Source of the DNA: VRUE01 sp045805805
GTDB taxonomy: Bacteria; Actinomycetota; Thermoleophilia; Solirubrobacterales; 70-9
NCBI GenBank assembly: GCA_045805805.1
Contig: JBJMKO010000071.1
Span: 1-64,000, forward strand
DNA length: 64,000 bases
Direction: 5' to 3'
In this document: one piece after another, positions 10,127 through 18,683 of the stretch
Layout of the letters: every line of letters begins with the position of its first letter
Numbering within the stretch: position 1 is the stretch's first letter
Position numbers and translations under genes: made by a program
Notes under the pieces: generated by a model
The model's database searches: none
Told to the model about the DNA's origin: nothing
What the model saw: only the letters and a program-made list of their open reading frames with translations

Positions 10127-10371
10127 ACCTATGGAAGTTGGGTCTGCATTTTGTTACGGTTATTTCCGGCCTCTGTAGTGATTGGTAGTTCTGATCGAGG
10201 CTTCATTAGAGCATTACATCCCAAACTCGACCGCACACAGGTGATGTTGGTGCTGGCTCCGGTACCGCTCCCGCTGAAACCCTGATATTGATGGTTGTGC
10301 TGGCTTAGGTGGCAGACGCTTGAGCCGGGTTCGCGTCTACCGCCGACTTTCTTGCCGGGCACTTATCAGAT

Positions 10372-10862
10372 CTAGATGGGGGGTCTAGGGGCAGGGTGGT
10401 CATTGCCTCATCGAAGCGGATCGGCCTTGGTGCCTCCTCAATTACGACTCCGTGGCGCCGAACAGGCAACACCGAGAGCGCACGCTCGAAGTCCTCTAGT
10501 CGAGCGAAGCTGTGGGTGATGCGAGCAATGTCGGCGGGTCACAGGCTGGTTGCAATCGTTGGGCCGTGGTCGCGCCAAGCCGCAGTTGGCAGTCGGTAGA
10601 AGACGTGCCACTCGTCGTCGTCCATCGCCTCGCGAAGGCGGTGACGGGATGCGTCAAGGTCGGCGCGGATGAAGGCGGCGGCTGCACGAATCTCGGCCCG
10701 AGCTCGCTCTTGGTCTCGACGCCGTGCCAGGTCATCTAGCTCTCGAGCAACTTTTCCTGAGAGCCAGGAGCCAACGATTGCGCCAAGGAGCGAGGCGAGA
10801 ATGCCCGCTCTGGCGTAGATGAGAACGGATACCTGGGTCGAGATGCAAAGAGTGTTGCCCAC
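10372..10862 (-). pseudogene. Membrane/coiled-coil protein interrupted by an in-frame TGA
   Basis: Reading leftwards from a GTG at 10862: a hydrophobic segment (ILASLLGAIVGSWLSG), a basic/acidic helical region rich in Arg, Glu and Ala, then AWRDHGPTIATSL and a TGA at 10537-10539. The same frame continues without any shift as PADIARITHSFARLEDFERA, LSVLPVRRHGVVIEEAP and RFDEAMTTLPLDPPI to a TAG at 10372. The downstream part has the character of real coding sequence, so this looks like a nonsense mutation in a gene of about 163 codons. The family is not recognised. It could be one membrane-anchored helper of unknown function. Start choice is uncertain, since no strong ribosome binding site is seen. 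Confidence 0.55.
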
Positions 10863-11278
10863 GGGCCGGAAGCCATCCGTGGCATCGACCAAGGCCCGCC
10901 CTGCCCGCTGGCAGGGCCCTCGCTCCCGCTTCTCTGCTGTGGACCACGATCCCCTCACGAGAGTCGTGAGCGCTTGGCGCGGTCCATTGTCCGCCGGGAC
11001 GAAGCGGGAATCCGTGATGCAATCGTGATGCAGAACGGGGTGGAAATCCCTTTGACAAGCCGCTTCATCCGATCGCCCCGATGAATTCGCGGGCCCGCAT
11101 TGCCACGCATCGCTCCGCACGGCCGCCCCGCTCCGGCAGTGCGGCGCGGTGGTGCGGGGCAGCGCGCGGGAATCCGTGATGCAGATGGACAGGAGGTGTG
11201 GTCGCCGATCCAAGTCTGGACTAGGGCGTACTGCCTAGTGGCCTGAGAGAAGGACGGACGGTACGTCGCTGCTTACTG
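10863..11278. other. Intergenic stretch with repeat copies
   Basis: No supported gene. It contains copy 1 of the 84-bp direct repeat (10999-11082), an extra 18-bp partial copy, GCGGGAATCCGTGATGCA, at 11166-11183, and a small inverted repeat CTAGG...CCTAG at 11221-11238, just past the 3' end of the coiled-coil gene, where it may help end transcription. Confidence 0.5.
10999..11082 (+). repeat. 84-bp direct repeat, copy 1
   Basis: Matches 14821-14904 over exactly 84 bases with 10 mismatches by my alignment and no gaps. The first 35 bases are identical, and they contain the tandem motif GTGATGCAATCGTGATGCA. The two copies bracket the coupling-ATPase operon (11279-14511). They could be remnants of attachment or duplication sites of an element, or simply members of a dispersed repeat family, since an 18-bp partial copy lies at 11166. 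Confidence 0.75.
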
Positions 11279-11953
11279 CTAAAGCTCTCGCTCGGAAGCT
11301 TCGCGATAGGTGATCGCCTGCTTCTCGACCTGTTCGCGCGCGAGTTCGGCGGCTTGCATCTGCTCCTGCTGGCGCTCGGCTTGCATCTGGCGGACCTTCT
11401 CCTTCTGCTCCTCGAGCTTCTGCATGTCGGCCTCGTGCTGCTGCTCGTCCATCGCCTCTCGCTTCTCCTCGAAGCGTTTCTGGATCTCGAGCATCTGCTT
11501 CTCGGTCGCATCCCGCTCGCTCTGGTGCTGCTCTTTGAGCTGCCCTTCCTTCTCCGTCGCTTCTTTGACCCGCTGCAGGTGCTTCTCTTTCTCCTCCCTG
11601 TCGGCCTCTTTGCGGCCCTCCTCGATCGGGTTCTCCGGCGGCCGGCCGTCGTCGGTTCCGTCGTGGAAGCGCTCTCCGACCTCGAGTTTTTTGAGGGCGG
11701 CCTCCTGTTGCTGCAGCTCGGCCCTGGCGACTCGCAGTTTTCCCGACCGCTCCTCGATAGCGGGGGCGGTGCCGGCCTGGTAGCCCCCATCGATGGCACC
11801 GTCGCGACAGAGCAGGCCATCGATTCGCTCCTCCTGCCCAGCCACAACCATCTGACTAGTCATGAGGTCATACGTCCGCTGGGCCTCTGCCTGCTGCTCC
11901 ATCAAGAGTCCAACCAAGAGCAGGACGTTGAGGACGTTTGCCTTCTTCGTCAT
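11279..11953 (-). CDS. Coiled-coil protein encoded with the coupling ATPase
   Basis: 224 residues from ATG 11953, which overlaps the stop of the upstream gene (ATGA), so translation is probably coupled. The first ~25 residues (MTKKANVLNVLLLVGLLMEQ) are mildly hydrophobic. Residues about 80-224 are almost entirely charged, rich in Glu, Lys, Gln and Arg with no Pro after about residue 110: a long coiled coil. No catalytic motif is visible and I do not recognise a family. As the last gene of the three-gene operon it could be a structural partner, for example a stalk or adaptor for the VirD4-like ATPase; that is inference from position only. Confidence 0.75.
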   Translation of the reverse strand: MTKKANVLNVLLLVGLLMEQQAEAQRTYDLMTSQMVVAGQEERIDGLLCRDGAIDGGYQAGTAPAIEERSGKLRVARAELQQQEAALKKLEVGERFHDGTDDGRPPENPIEEGRKEADREEKEKHLQRVKEATEKEGQLKEQHQSERDATEKQMLEIQKRFEEKREAMDEQQHEADMQKLEEQKEKVRQMQAERQQEQMQAAELAREQVEKQAITYREASEREL

Positions 11954-12501
11954 GGCTTGCCGCCGATCTCCAACCGGACCACCCCGGCGCGGACGATGCT
12001 CGGCAACCCGGCGACGATCTCCTCGCGTCGCTCCTCGCTGCCACCATTGCTCTCGTCGAGGCTGGCGCAGAGCTCCGCCAACGGGGTCGCTCCGTCCGAG
12101 CTCATCGCGAGCGCGAAGAGGAGCGGGCTGATGTCGACGGTTTCGCCGTCGCGGCCCTTCATGCGAAAGAAACTCGTCGAGCCGTCGCCGTTGCCCAGCC
12201 CTTCCCCGACGACCCGCATCGTCAGCGAATCCAGTCGCTGCGGGTAGTCGGCGATGAGGAGCTCGGTCGAGATCAGCTCGTCGACGCTCGCGGCGGCGTC
12301 TTCGATGCCTTCGTCTGCCGCCCAGGCCAGCAGTTGCGCCGGCGTCGGAACGGCCGCGCAGGCCCGCCAGAGCCGGTAGGTGTCGCGATCGAGATACCGC
12401 ACCTCGGCTGCCCCCCAGACCAAACCGGAGCCATCGGGGATGCCAGGCAGCCCGACGCACATTCCTCCGGGCAGGCCAATCGGCAGCAGGACGCTGTCCA
12501 T
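11950..12501 (-). CDS. Uncharacterised operon partner of the coupling ATPase
   Basis: 183 residues, starting 3 bases after the ATPase gene and overlapping the next gene at ATGA. The N-terminal half (LDRDTYRLWRACAAVPTPAQ, then LLAWAADEGI and ASVDELISTELLIA) has the helix pattern of a winged-helix-like domain. The C-terminal half includes DISPLLFALAMSSDGATPLA followed by helices resembling a second such module (EERREEIVAGLPSIVRAGVV). No enzyme motif or membrane segment is seen. I do not recognise the family. Tight spacing suggests a stoichiometric partner of the ATPase, perhaps a substrate adaptor. Confidence 0.75.
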   Translation of the reverse strand: MDSVLLPIGLPGGMCVGLPGIPDGSGLVWGAAEVRYLDRDTYRLWRACAAVPTPAQLLAWAADEGIEDAAASVDELISTELLIADYPQRLDSLTMRVVGEGLGNGDGSTSFFRMKGRDGETVDISPLLFALAMSSDGATPLAELCASLDESNGGSEERREEIVAGLPSIVRAGVVRLEIGGKP

Positions 12502-12504
12502 CGC

Positions 12505-14511
12505 TCAGCCTTGCGGCGCCAGCAGCGTCGGCACCGGGATCGACATTCGCGCTTTCAGATCCGGGTCGGCGTGGGCCGGCTGCTTGCGAACCCGGGCGGG
12601 CCTGCCGCCGGTCGCGAGGACGATCTCCAGGTCGTTATAGGCGGGTCCGGCCAGCTCCGCCGCCTCGACCAGGCGTTTGCGCGAGTTGTCGTGAAGGGAG
12701 TCGGCGTAGCCCAGCTCTTCGGAGATCCGCTCGGCGAGGCCGTCGGCACCGCCCGGCTTCATGAAGACTCGCACTGCGCAGGATCCGAGCAGCCCGTCCG
12801 CGTTCTCGTAGGCGGTTTTGAACTGGCCGACACTCTGGGCGAACATCCAGAGGCAGAGCTTGTACTTGCGGCCGATGCTGAGGCCCTCGTCGATCGGAGC
12901 CATGTAGCGCAGCCGCGGCAGCTCGTCCAGCATCAGCAGGATCGGTGGCGCCTCGTGGGCGGGCACCTCCCCACCGGTCAGCACCCGGATGTGCTGGCCG
13001 ATGAAGACCCGCAGCAGCGAGAGGTAGGAATCGACCTCGTTCGGCCGGATGCAGATGTAGATCGTCGGGTTCGAGCCGGACCGCAGGTCCCGTGGGTCCC
13101 AGTCGGACCGTTCCGTGGCTCGCGCGACGCGCTCTCCGGTCCAGGCGCTGAGGCTCGAGCGGGCAGTCTGCAGGACGCTGCTGAGCGTTTTCTCGTTCAT
13201 CGAGCCGAGCGAGGTCGCATGCTGCATCATCACCCGGACGTCGACGGCCATGCCCAGCCCGACGATCATCTGCTCCCAGGCCTCGCCGCCGAAGAGGATG
13301 TCGAGCAGGGCGTGCAGGGGGCGCTCGTTCGGCGGGTGGGAGTAGGCGACATGGGCGATCGCCGCCGTCAGCACCGTGCGCGCCTCGTTCTCCCAGAACG
13401 GATCGGAGGTCAGGGCGGGGACGATCATCATCTCGGCCAGGAGCCGTGAGTCCTCCCAGATGTAGTCCGGCTCGCTGCGGACGAACGTCAGCGGGTTGTA
13501 CTTGTGGCTGTCCTCCGGTTCCAGCGGGCTGAACTTGAAGACCGGCCCGACGTTGGCGGCCCTCCAGCCAGCGGTGCGCTCATAGATCTCGCCAGAGATG
13601 TCGAGCACGATTGCGGGCCCGGTCCAGGTCAACAGGTTCGGGAAGACGTTGCACTGGGTCTTCCCCGAGCCGGGCGGGGCGATGGTCACCAGCGAGCCCT
13701 CGTCCGAGAAGGCCAGCGGCGTGCCGTCCTCGAGGGCGCCGATCCGCAGCTCGAAGGGGCTCTTCCGTGCAAAGGGCGAAGCGCCGACATCCGCGGCCTT
13801 GAGCCAGGAGCCGCCCGCGTCCGGGGCAATCCGGTCGGTTAGCCCGGCCAGGATCGCTTTTTGCGCGGTCTCGCCGCTGGGGTCCGCCAGTACCGTCGCG
13901 GCGTGCTGCTGGATGTGGTTGATGACCTGATCCTCAGAGAGGTCGAGAGCCCGGATCGCGACATCGACGGCGTTCTCCCGCTCGCCGTCCCTGAGGTTTT
14001 GCCAGTCGTACTTGGAAACACCCTTGCCGTCGCCCCAGACAAGGGAAGCGCGCCAGCGCCTGAACGCCTGCTCGGAGCCGTTGGTGGCGCTGTTCAGCTC
14101 CTCGACGACCTTGAGGTAGGCGCGCTCGCGGGGGTCCATACCGGCGATGTTGCGGCTCACCGTGAAGAGGACGTCGACGTTCACTTGCTTCCTCTTTTGA
14201 CTCCCGCCGCCGGGGACTTTGTCCACCCGCCGGTGGTAATCGGCGTCGTCCTCGAGCCGATTCCAGCGCAGCTGGCAGGTCGCCGACAAGGTCGCCGTCC
14301 CGGCCTCGAAGAGTTCGGCGATCGAGGCCATCCGCTGCTCGTGGGTGGCGCCGAGTTGAGCGAGCCAGGCCTGGTTTGCCTTCAGTTCGGCGCGTTTCCA
14401 GGGATCCCCGCCGAAGAGCCGCTTCAGTCCCCGCCAGATCGGTCTGAGGATGAAGATGTAGGCAAGAACGGCAAGGCCGATCAGGATCGCGAAGCCGATC
14501 AGTGTCTTCAT
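12505..14511 (-). CDS. VirD4/TraG-family type IV coupling ATPase
   Basis: 668 residues. A hydrophobic N-terminal segment (residues 5-26) anchors it in the membrane. Residues about 30-260 are a long, mostly helical region not typical of short coupling proteins. The ATPase core has Walker A PPGSGKTQ (279-286), VLDISGEIYERTAGWR after it, and Walker B ILLMLDELPRL (about 524-534) with a TraM-recognition-like C-terminal part. Coupling proteins bring DNA or protein substrates to a type IV secretion channel. No relaxase, VirB4 or other channel gene lies nearby, so this is an orphan coupling ATPase with two small partners, 3 bases and 4 bases (overlap) apart. It may belong to a degraded integrative element or act in a relaxase-free system. 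Confidence 0.9.
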   Translation of the reverse strand: MKTLIGFAILIGLAVLAYIFILRPIWRGLKRLFGGDPWKRAELKANQAWLAQLGATHEQRMASIAELFEAGTATLSATCQLRWNRLEDDADYHRRVDKVPGGGSQKRKQVNVDVLFTVSRNIAGMDPRERAYLKVVEELNSATNGSEQAFRRWRASLVWGDGKGVSKYDWQNLRDGERENAVDVAIRALDLSEDQVINHIQQHAATVLADPSGETAQKAILAGLTDRIAPDAGGSWLKAADVGASPFARKSPFELRIGALEDGTPLAFSDEGSLVTIAPPGSGKTQCNVFPNLLTWTGPAIVLDISGEIYERTAGWRAANVGPVFKFSPLEPEDSHKYNPLTFVRSEPDYIWEDSRLLAEMMIVPALTSDPFWENEARTVLTAAIAHVAYSHPPNERPLHALLDILFGGEAWEQMIVGLGMAVDVRVMMQHATSLGSMNEKTLSSVLQTARSSLSAWTGERVARATERSDWDPRDLRSGSNPTIYICIRPNEVDSYLSLLRVFIGQHIRVLTGGEVPAHEAPPILLMLDELPRLRYMAPIDEGLSIGRKYKLCLWMFAQSVGQFKTAYENADGLLGSCAVRVFMKPGGADGLAERISEELGYADSLHDNSRKRLVEAAELAGPAYNDLEIVLATGGRPARVRKQPAHADPDLKARMSIPVPTLLAPQG

Positions 14512-14599
14512 AGAGACTCCTTTCGACCCGAGTCATAGAGGGCAGACCGCCGACTGAATGGCAGCGAGAAGCTATCATCCGCGCAGTTGTCACGTAGGT

Positions 14600-14664
14600 T
14601 TGAGACGGTCGACTAGGTGGTCGAATTCAGCAGTTGAGACGGTCGACTGGGTGGTCGAATTCAG
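14600..14664 (+). repeat. Two 31-bp direct repeats
   Basis: Copies at 14600-14630 and 14634-14664 differ at one base. Each has TTGAGACGGTCGACT, then A or G, then GGTGGTCGAATTCAG. The start-to-start distance is 34 bp, about three helical turns, so they present the same face of DNA. The position, 90-150 bp upstream of the coupling-ATPase operon, fits tandem regulator sites; they could also be remnants of an element end. Confidence 0.7.
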
Positions 14665-14820
14665 AACCGGCCGATGGGCTCCGACATCGATCCGTGACAA
14701 TTGCTCTTGGGACGAGAAGGGGTAGTGACGGTGTCCGCTGGGCTGGCTCCTCCCGCCTGGATGGGACAGCGTCCCGCGCCGCAGTCAATGATTTGACGGC
14801 GCCATCGTTTATGTGTCGGC

Positions 14821-14904
14821 ACGAAGCGGGAATCCGTGATGCAATCGTGATGCAGGACGCGGGAAAAGGCGCTTTGGCAAGCCGCTTGATCCGATCGCCC
14901 CGAT
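14821..14904 (+). repeat. 84-bp direct repeat, copy 2
   Basis: Same length and orientation as 10999-11082; identical over the first 35 bases and in the closing GATCCGATCGCCCCGAT-like end. It stops 25-37 bases before the next gene's start codon. Confidence 0.75.
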
Positions 14905-14940
14905 TGGCAGCACTACCTATTTTTAGGTATGCTTATCCCG

Positions 14941-16749
14941 ATGCGCCGCTTGCTGCTTCTCATTGGAATGTCGATCGTCGGTTTGGCCGCCTCGTCCCCT
15001 CTTGCCGCCGCCAAGACGCCTTTCGGTCACCCGTGCGCGGTGCAGGCCGACGGCGTCCGCTTCTGCCCGACCACTGACGGCTCTGCCGGGCAGACGCTCG
15101 ACGGCGTGCCCTCCTTCGACGGCGTACCGCTCGATGTCGACGTCACCCTGCCGCCCACCGGGACCGCCGGCCCCTACCCGACGATCGTCATGTTGCACGG
15201 CTACGGCGGCGAAAAGACCGACTTCGAGTCAACCGACCCCGCGGGCGACGGCTCCGTCACGTTCCACTACAACAACGACTACTTCGCCCGCCAGGGCTAT
15301 GCGGTTGTCAACTACACCGCCCGCGGCTTCGGCCATTCCTGCGGCGGCGGGCCGACCGGCTATCACTCGGGTCCATGCGGTCAGGGCTACATCCGCCTTG
15401 CCGACACCCGCTATGAGGCCCGCGATACCCAGTACCTGCTGGGACTTCTCGTCGACCAGGGGTTCGCCAAGCCCCGCGCGCTCGGGGTGACCGGAGTCTC
15501 CTACGGCGGCGGTCAGAGCATGGAGCTCGCCTACCTCCGCAACCGCATCCGCAAGCCGGACGGGAGCTTCTCACCCTGGACGAGTCCCAAGGGCAAATCG
15601 CTCTCGATCGCGGCCGCATGGCCGCGCTGGCCCTGGTCGGACCTGGTCGATGCGCTGCTGCCCAACGGGCGTTTCCTCGACACGCAGGTGGCCCCACCCG
15701 GGCAAAGCCTCGAACCGGTGGGGATTCCGATATCGAGCTACATCGGCGGCTTGTACGCGCTCGGGAAGACGACCGGCTACTACTGCGGGGACGCGCCGGC
15801 GAGCACGCCGTGCACGAATCCCGACGCCGATCTGACCAGCGACTTCGCGCTCATCAACGCCGGAGAGCCGCCCAGCCCGCTCGCCAAAGAACGGCTGGCC
15901 GAGGTCTACGCCCACCATCAGGCCTACGGCCTGTCCGGCACGCCGGCGCCGCTGCTGATCGAGAACGGCTGGACCGACGATCTCTTCCCACCGGAGCAGG
16001 CGATCCGCATCTACAACCAGGCAAGCGGCCGTAGCCCCGTCAGCCTCCAGTTCGGCGACCTCGGCCACAGTCGCGGATCGAACAAGCCGACCCTCAACGA
16101 GGCGTTCAACGAACAGGGCGCCGCCTTCTTCGAGCACTATCTGCGCGGTGGCCACGGCGGCCCGGCGGCCGGGTCCGTGACCGCTTACACGCAGACCTGT
16201 CCAGCCACCGAGCCCGATGGCGGTCCTTACAGCGCGCCGAGCTACAGCAAGCTGCATACCGGCGCAATCTCCTTTGGCTCGGCGGCGGCCCAGCTGGTGA
16301 CGGCCGGCGGAGACCCGGTCACGAGCGCCCAGTTCGACCCGATCGGGGGGACGACCGACGCCTGCAAGACGGTTACCCCGGTCCGGGCTATCGGAACGGC
16401 CGGCTACGCACAGCCGACCGGAGCCGGCTTCACCATGCTCGGGCTTCCGACCGTTACGGCGACGGTCCAGACCGTCGGCGAATTCGGCGAGCTCGACTCG
16501 ATGCTCTTCGACGTCGCCCCGGATGGAAGTGAGCGCCTGGTTACCCGTGGCGCATACCGCCTTGCCGCCAACCAGAGCGGCCAGATCACCTTCCAGTTGC
16601 ACGGCAACGGCTACACGTTCCCTCCTGGGCATACGGCGAAGCTCGTGCTGCTCGGCAGCGACGCTCCCTATCTGCGCCCCAGCAATGACCTCGGCTTCGC
16701 CGTGCAGGTCTCCGATCTGACGGTCAGCCTGCCGATCGTCGCCGGCTGA
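14941..16749 (+). CDS. Secreted CocE/NonD-family (X-Pro dipeptidyl-peptidase-like) alpha/beta hydrolase
   Basis: 602 residues from ATG 14941; an in-frame ATG at 14929 would add four residues ahead of the same signal peptide (RRLLLLIGMSIVGLAASSP). Alpha/beta-hydrolase core: oxyanion region TIVMLHGYGGEKTDF, nucleophile elbow GVTGVSYGGGQ, acid in ENGWTDDLFPPE, and histidine in FGDLGHSRGS. The C-terminal ~180 residues form a beta-rich domain like the jelly-roll of CocE/PepX enzymes. Members cleave Xaa-Pro peptides, acyl esters or similar; the substrate cannot be read from sequence. It acts outside the membrane. The upstream palindrome TACCTA...TAGGTA may be an operator. Confidence 0.85.
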   Translation: MRRLLLLIGMSIVGLAASSPLAAAKTPFGHPCAVQADGVRFCPTTDGSAGQTLDGVPSFDGVPLDVDVTLPPTGTAGPYPTIVMLHGYGGEKTDFESTDPAGDGSVTFHYNNDYFARQGYAVVNYTARGFGHSCGGGPTGYHSGPCGQGYIRLADTRYEARDTQYLLGLLVDQGFAKPRALGVTGVSYGGGQSMELAYLRNRIRKPDGSFSPWTSPKGKSLSIAAAWPRWPWSDLVDALLPNGRFLDTQVAPPGQSLEPVGIPISSYIGGLYALGKTTGYYCGDAPASTPCTNPDADLTSDFALINAGEPPSPLAKERLAEVYAHHQAYGLSGTPAPLLIENGWTDDLFPPEQAIRIYNQASGRSPVSLQFGDLGHSRGSNKPTLNEAFNEQGAAFFEHYLRGGHGGPAAGSVTAYTQTCPATEPDGGPYSAPSYSKLHTGAISFGSAAAQLVTAGGDPVTSAQFDPIGGTTDACKTVTPVRAIGTAGYAQPTGAGFTMLGLPTVTATVQTVGEFGELDSMLFDVAPDGSERLVTRGAYRLAANQSGQITFQLHGNGYTFPPGHTAKLVLLGSDAPYLRPSNDLGFAVQVSDLTVSLPIVAG

Positions 16750-16813
16750 ACGCAGGGACTGCGGACAAGTTAAGCCGCCTTGCCCCCCGATGGGCGCGAC
16801 TTTTGTCTGCGTG
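16750..16813. terminator. Imperfect hairpin after the hydrolase gene
   Basis: ACGCAG...GACAA near 16751-16768 pairs with TTTTGTCTGCGT near 16802-16813, with bulges. It lies directly between two rightward genes and may attenuate read-through. There is no T-tract, so intrinsic termination is not certain. Confidence 0.35.
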
Positions 16814-16833
16814 AGGGGTCACTCTTTGCGTAG

Positions 16834-17931
16834 ATGCGTAGATCTCTGCTCATTCTCTTGGCCGCGGCGCTGCTGCTGCTGCTGCTGGCACCGGCGGCGG
16901 CTGTCGCTTCGCCGGCGGCCGTTCCGCGGGGGTTCATCGGGATCTCGCCGCAGGGATCCACCGATGACTCCGATTACCAGTTGATGCAGCTGGCGGGGAT
17001 CGAAAGCGTGCGGCTGCCGATGGTCTGGGCTTCGATCGAGCCGGACGTCTCGAACCTCGACGATCCGAACTGGTCCGGGTTCGACGTTCAGGTCGCACGG
17101 GCGGCCGAGCATGGGATGAGGGTCTTTCCCTTCCTCTGGGGCACGCCCGAATGGGTCTCGCCGTATCCCAGCGCCGAACCGGTCGAAAGCGCCTGGCAGC
17201 GCTATGCGTGGACCAGCTTTCTTCGCGAAGCCGTTCATCGCTATGGGCCAGACGGCGAGTTTTGGGAGGAAAACCCGGAACTGCCGCGCACGCCGATTCG
17301 CAGGTGGGAACTCTGGAACGAGGAGAACATCGTCACCTTTTCCCACCGGCCCAATCCCGCACGCTTCGCCCAGTTGGTCCGGCTCTCCGGTCGTGTGCTC
17401 CACCGTGTCGACCACGGCTCGAAGCTGATCCTCGGCGGCTTTTTCGGCAGGCCCCTGCAGGTTCCCCCCAACGTTGCGTCGGGGGACTTCCTCTCGGGCC
17501 TGTACCGGGCCCGGCGGATCAAGCCCTTCTTCGACGGCGTGGCGCTTCATCCATACGTCGCCCAGGCGGGGGCGATGCGGCCCCAGATCGAAAACCTGCG
17601 CCGGGTCATGCGCGTCCACCGAGACGCCGAGACGCCGCTCTACGTGACCGAGCTGGGCTGGGGATCGGACGGCTTCGAGTCGCGCTGGGAGCGTGGGCCC
17701 TACGGGCAGGCGCGCGAACTCGACCGCGCCTTCGCGATGCTGGCCGACAACCGGTGGCGCTGGCACGTCGGCGGTATCTGGTGGTTCTCCTGGGTCGACG
17801 CTTCCGGCGCCTGCCAGTTCTGCGATTCCGCCGGCCTGCTCACCGAAGCCCACGAAGCGAAGCCCGCCTGGTACGCCTTCAACGCCTGGACCGGCGGCGA
17901 CGCTGCCACCGTCCCGCGCGCGTCCTTCTGA
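16834..17931 (+). CDS. Secreted clan-A glycoside hydrolase-like protein
   Basis: 365 residues with a signal peptide (LLILLAAALLLLLLAPAAAV). The fold pattern is a TIM barrel of glycoside hydrolase clan A: RLPMVWASIEP, VFPFLWGTPEWVSP, then the acid/base motif WELWNEENI (Glu in NEEN) and the nucleophile-type strand end YVTELGWGSDGF. GGIWWFSWVD near the end is another barrel strand. Closest in character to GH39/GH42/GH5-like proteins that are common and unassigned in soil Actinomycetota. Substrate unknown; it acts in the cell wall or outside the cell. It follows another secreted hydrolase, but the gap and hairpin argue for separate transcripts. Confidence 0.75.
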   Translation: MRRSLLILLAAALLLLLLAPAAAVASPAAVPRGFIGISPQGSTDDSDYQLMQLAGIESVRLPMVWASIEPDVSNLDDPNWSGFDVQVARAAEHGMRVFPFLWGTPEWVSPYPSAEPVESAWQRYAWTSFLREAVHRYGPDGEFWEENPELPRTPIRRWELWNEENIVTFSHRPNPARFAQLVRLSGRVLHRVDHGSKLILGGFFGRPLQVPPNVASGDFLSGLYRARRIKPFFDGVALHPYVAQAGAMRPQIENLRRVMRVHRDAETPLYVTELGWGSDGFESRWERGPYGQARELDRAFAMLADNRWRWHVGGIWWFSWVDASGACQFCDSAGLLTEAHEAKPAWYAFNAWTGGDAATVPRASF

Positions 17932-18042
17932 GCGCCGCGACGGCGCCGTGCGGCATCGACGCGGCTCGGGTTGAACGCCTGTCGCGCTAGGCTCCGATCC
18001 CAGGCTTTTTCAATCGACCAGTCCGACCAGAGGAGACGCCAG

Positions 18043-18648
18043 ATGGCCTTTTCGGTTCCCGATCTTCCCTACGCATATGACGCACTCGAGCCCCACATCG
18101 ACGAGGCGACGATGCGCGTGCATCACGACAAGCACCACCAGGCCTACGTGGACAAGGCCAACGCCGCCCTCGAGGGGACCGAGTGGGCCGACCGCGAGGT
18201 CGAGGACGTTCTGCGCAACCTCTCCAGCCTCCCGGGTGACGCGCAGGGCCCCGTTCGCAACAACGCCGGCGGCCACTACAACCACTCCCTCTTCTGGCAG
18301 ATGCTGAGCCCGGATGGCGGCGGCGAGCCGGGCGGCGACCTCGCCACCGCGATCGCCGAGACCTTCGGCTCCTTCGACTCCTTCAAGGACGAGTTCAAGG
18401 CCGCCGGCATCGCCCGCTTCGGCTCCGGCTGGGCCTGGCTGGTCAAGGACAGCTCCGGCCTCGCGGTCGTCTCGACCCCTAACCAGGACTCGCCGGTCTC
18501 CGACGGCAGCATCCCGCTGCTCGGCTGCGACGTCTGGGAGCACGCCTACTACCTCAAGTACCAGAACAAGCGCCCGGACTACATCGACGCCTTCTGGAAC
18601 GTAGTGAACTGGGATTACGTAGCTAGGCGTCTGGCTGAGGCCGGCTGA
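18043..18648 (+). CDS. Superoxide dismutase, Mn/Fe family
   Basis: 201 residues. ATG at 18043 follows AGAGGAGA at the right distance; longer in-frame starts lack this. Converts superoxide to oxygen and peroxide in the cytoplasm. Metal ligands sit in the family motifs: His in MRVHHDKHHQAY, His in AGGHYNHSLFW, and Asp/His in DVWEHAYYLKYQ. NQDSP before the DVWEHAYY motif matches the Gln position of Mn-type enzymes, so manganese is more likely than iron. Full family length. A monocistronic gene facing a convergent oxidoreductase operon across a large GC-rich hairpin. Confidence 0.95.
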   Translation: MAFSVPDLPYAYDALEPHIDEATMRVHHDKHHQAYVDKANAALEGTEWADREVEDVLRNLSSLPGDAQGPVRNNAGGHYNHSLFWQMLSPDGGGEPGGDLATAIAETFGSFDSFKDEFKAAGIARFGSGWAWLVKDSSGLAVVSTPNQDSPVSDGSIPLLGCDVWEHAYYLKYQNKRPDYIDAFWNVVNWDYVARRLAEAG

Positions 18649-18683
18649 GCAGCTGAGCAAGCCCTACTTCGGCAGTGAGACTG

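Larger units (their letters stand above)
14512..14928. other. Intergenic stretch with two kinds of direct repeat
   Basis: No supported gene. It holds the promoter side of the leftward ATPase operon, a pair of 31-bp direct repeats (14600-14664), copy 2 of the 84-bp repeat (14821-14904), and a small palindrome TACCTA-tttt-TAGGTA (14914-14929) just before the next gene, which may be an operator. Confidence 0.5.

Noticed and set aside
10129..10362. Minus-strand open frame of 77 codons
   Set aside because: No recognisable motif, odd composition, and it lies in the 3' region past the broken membrane-protein gene; treated as chance.
10537..10539. TGA as a selenocysteine codon
   Set aside because: No selenocysteine machinery, no SECIS-like context and no known selenoprotein family; a nonsense mutation is simpler.
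14600..14664. CRISPR-like repeat
   Set aside because: Only two copies with a 3-base gap and no spacer; no cas genes in the window.
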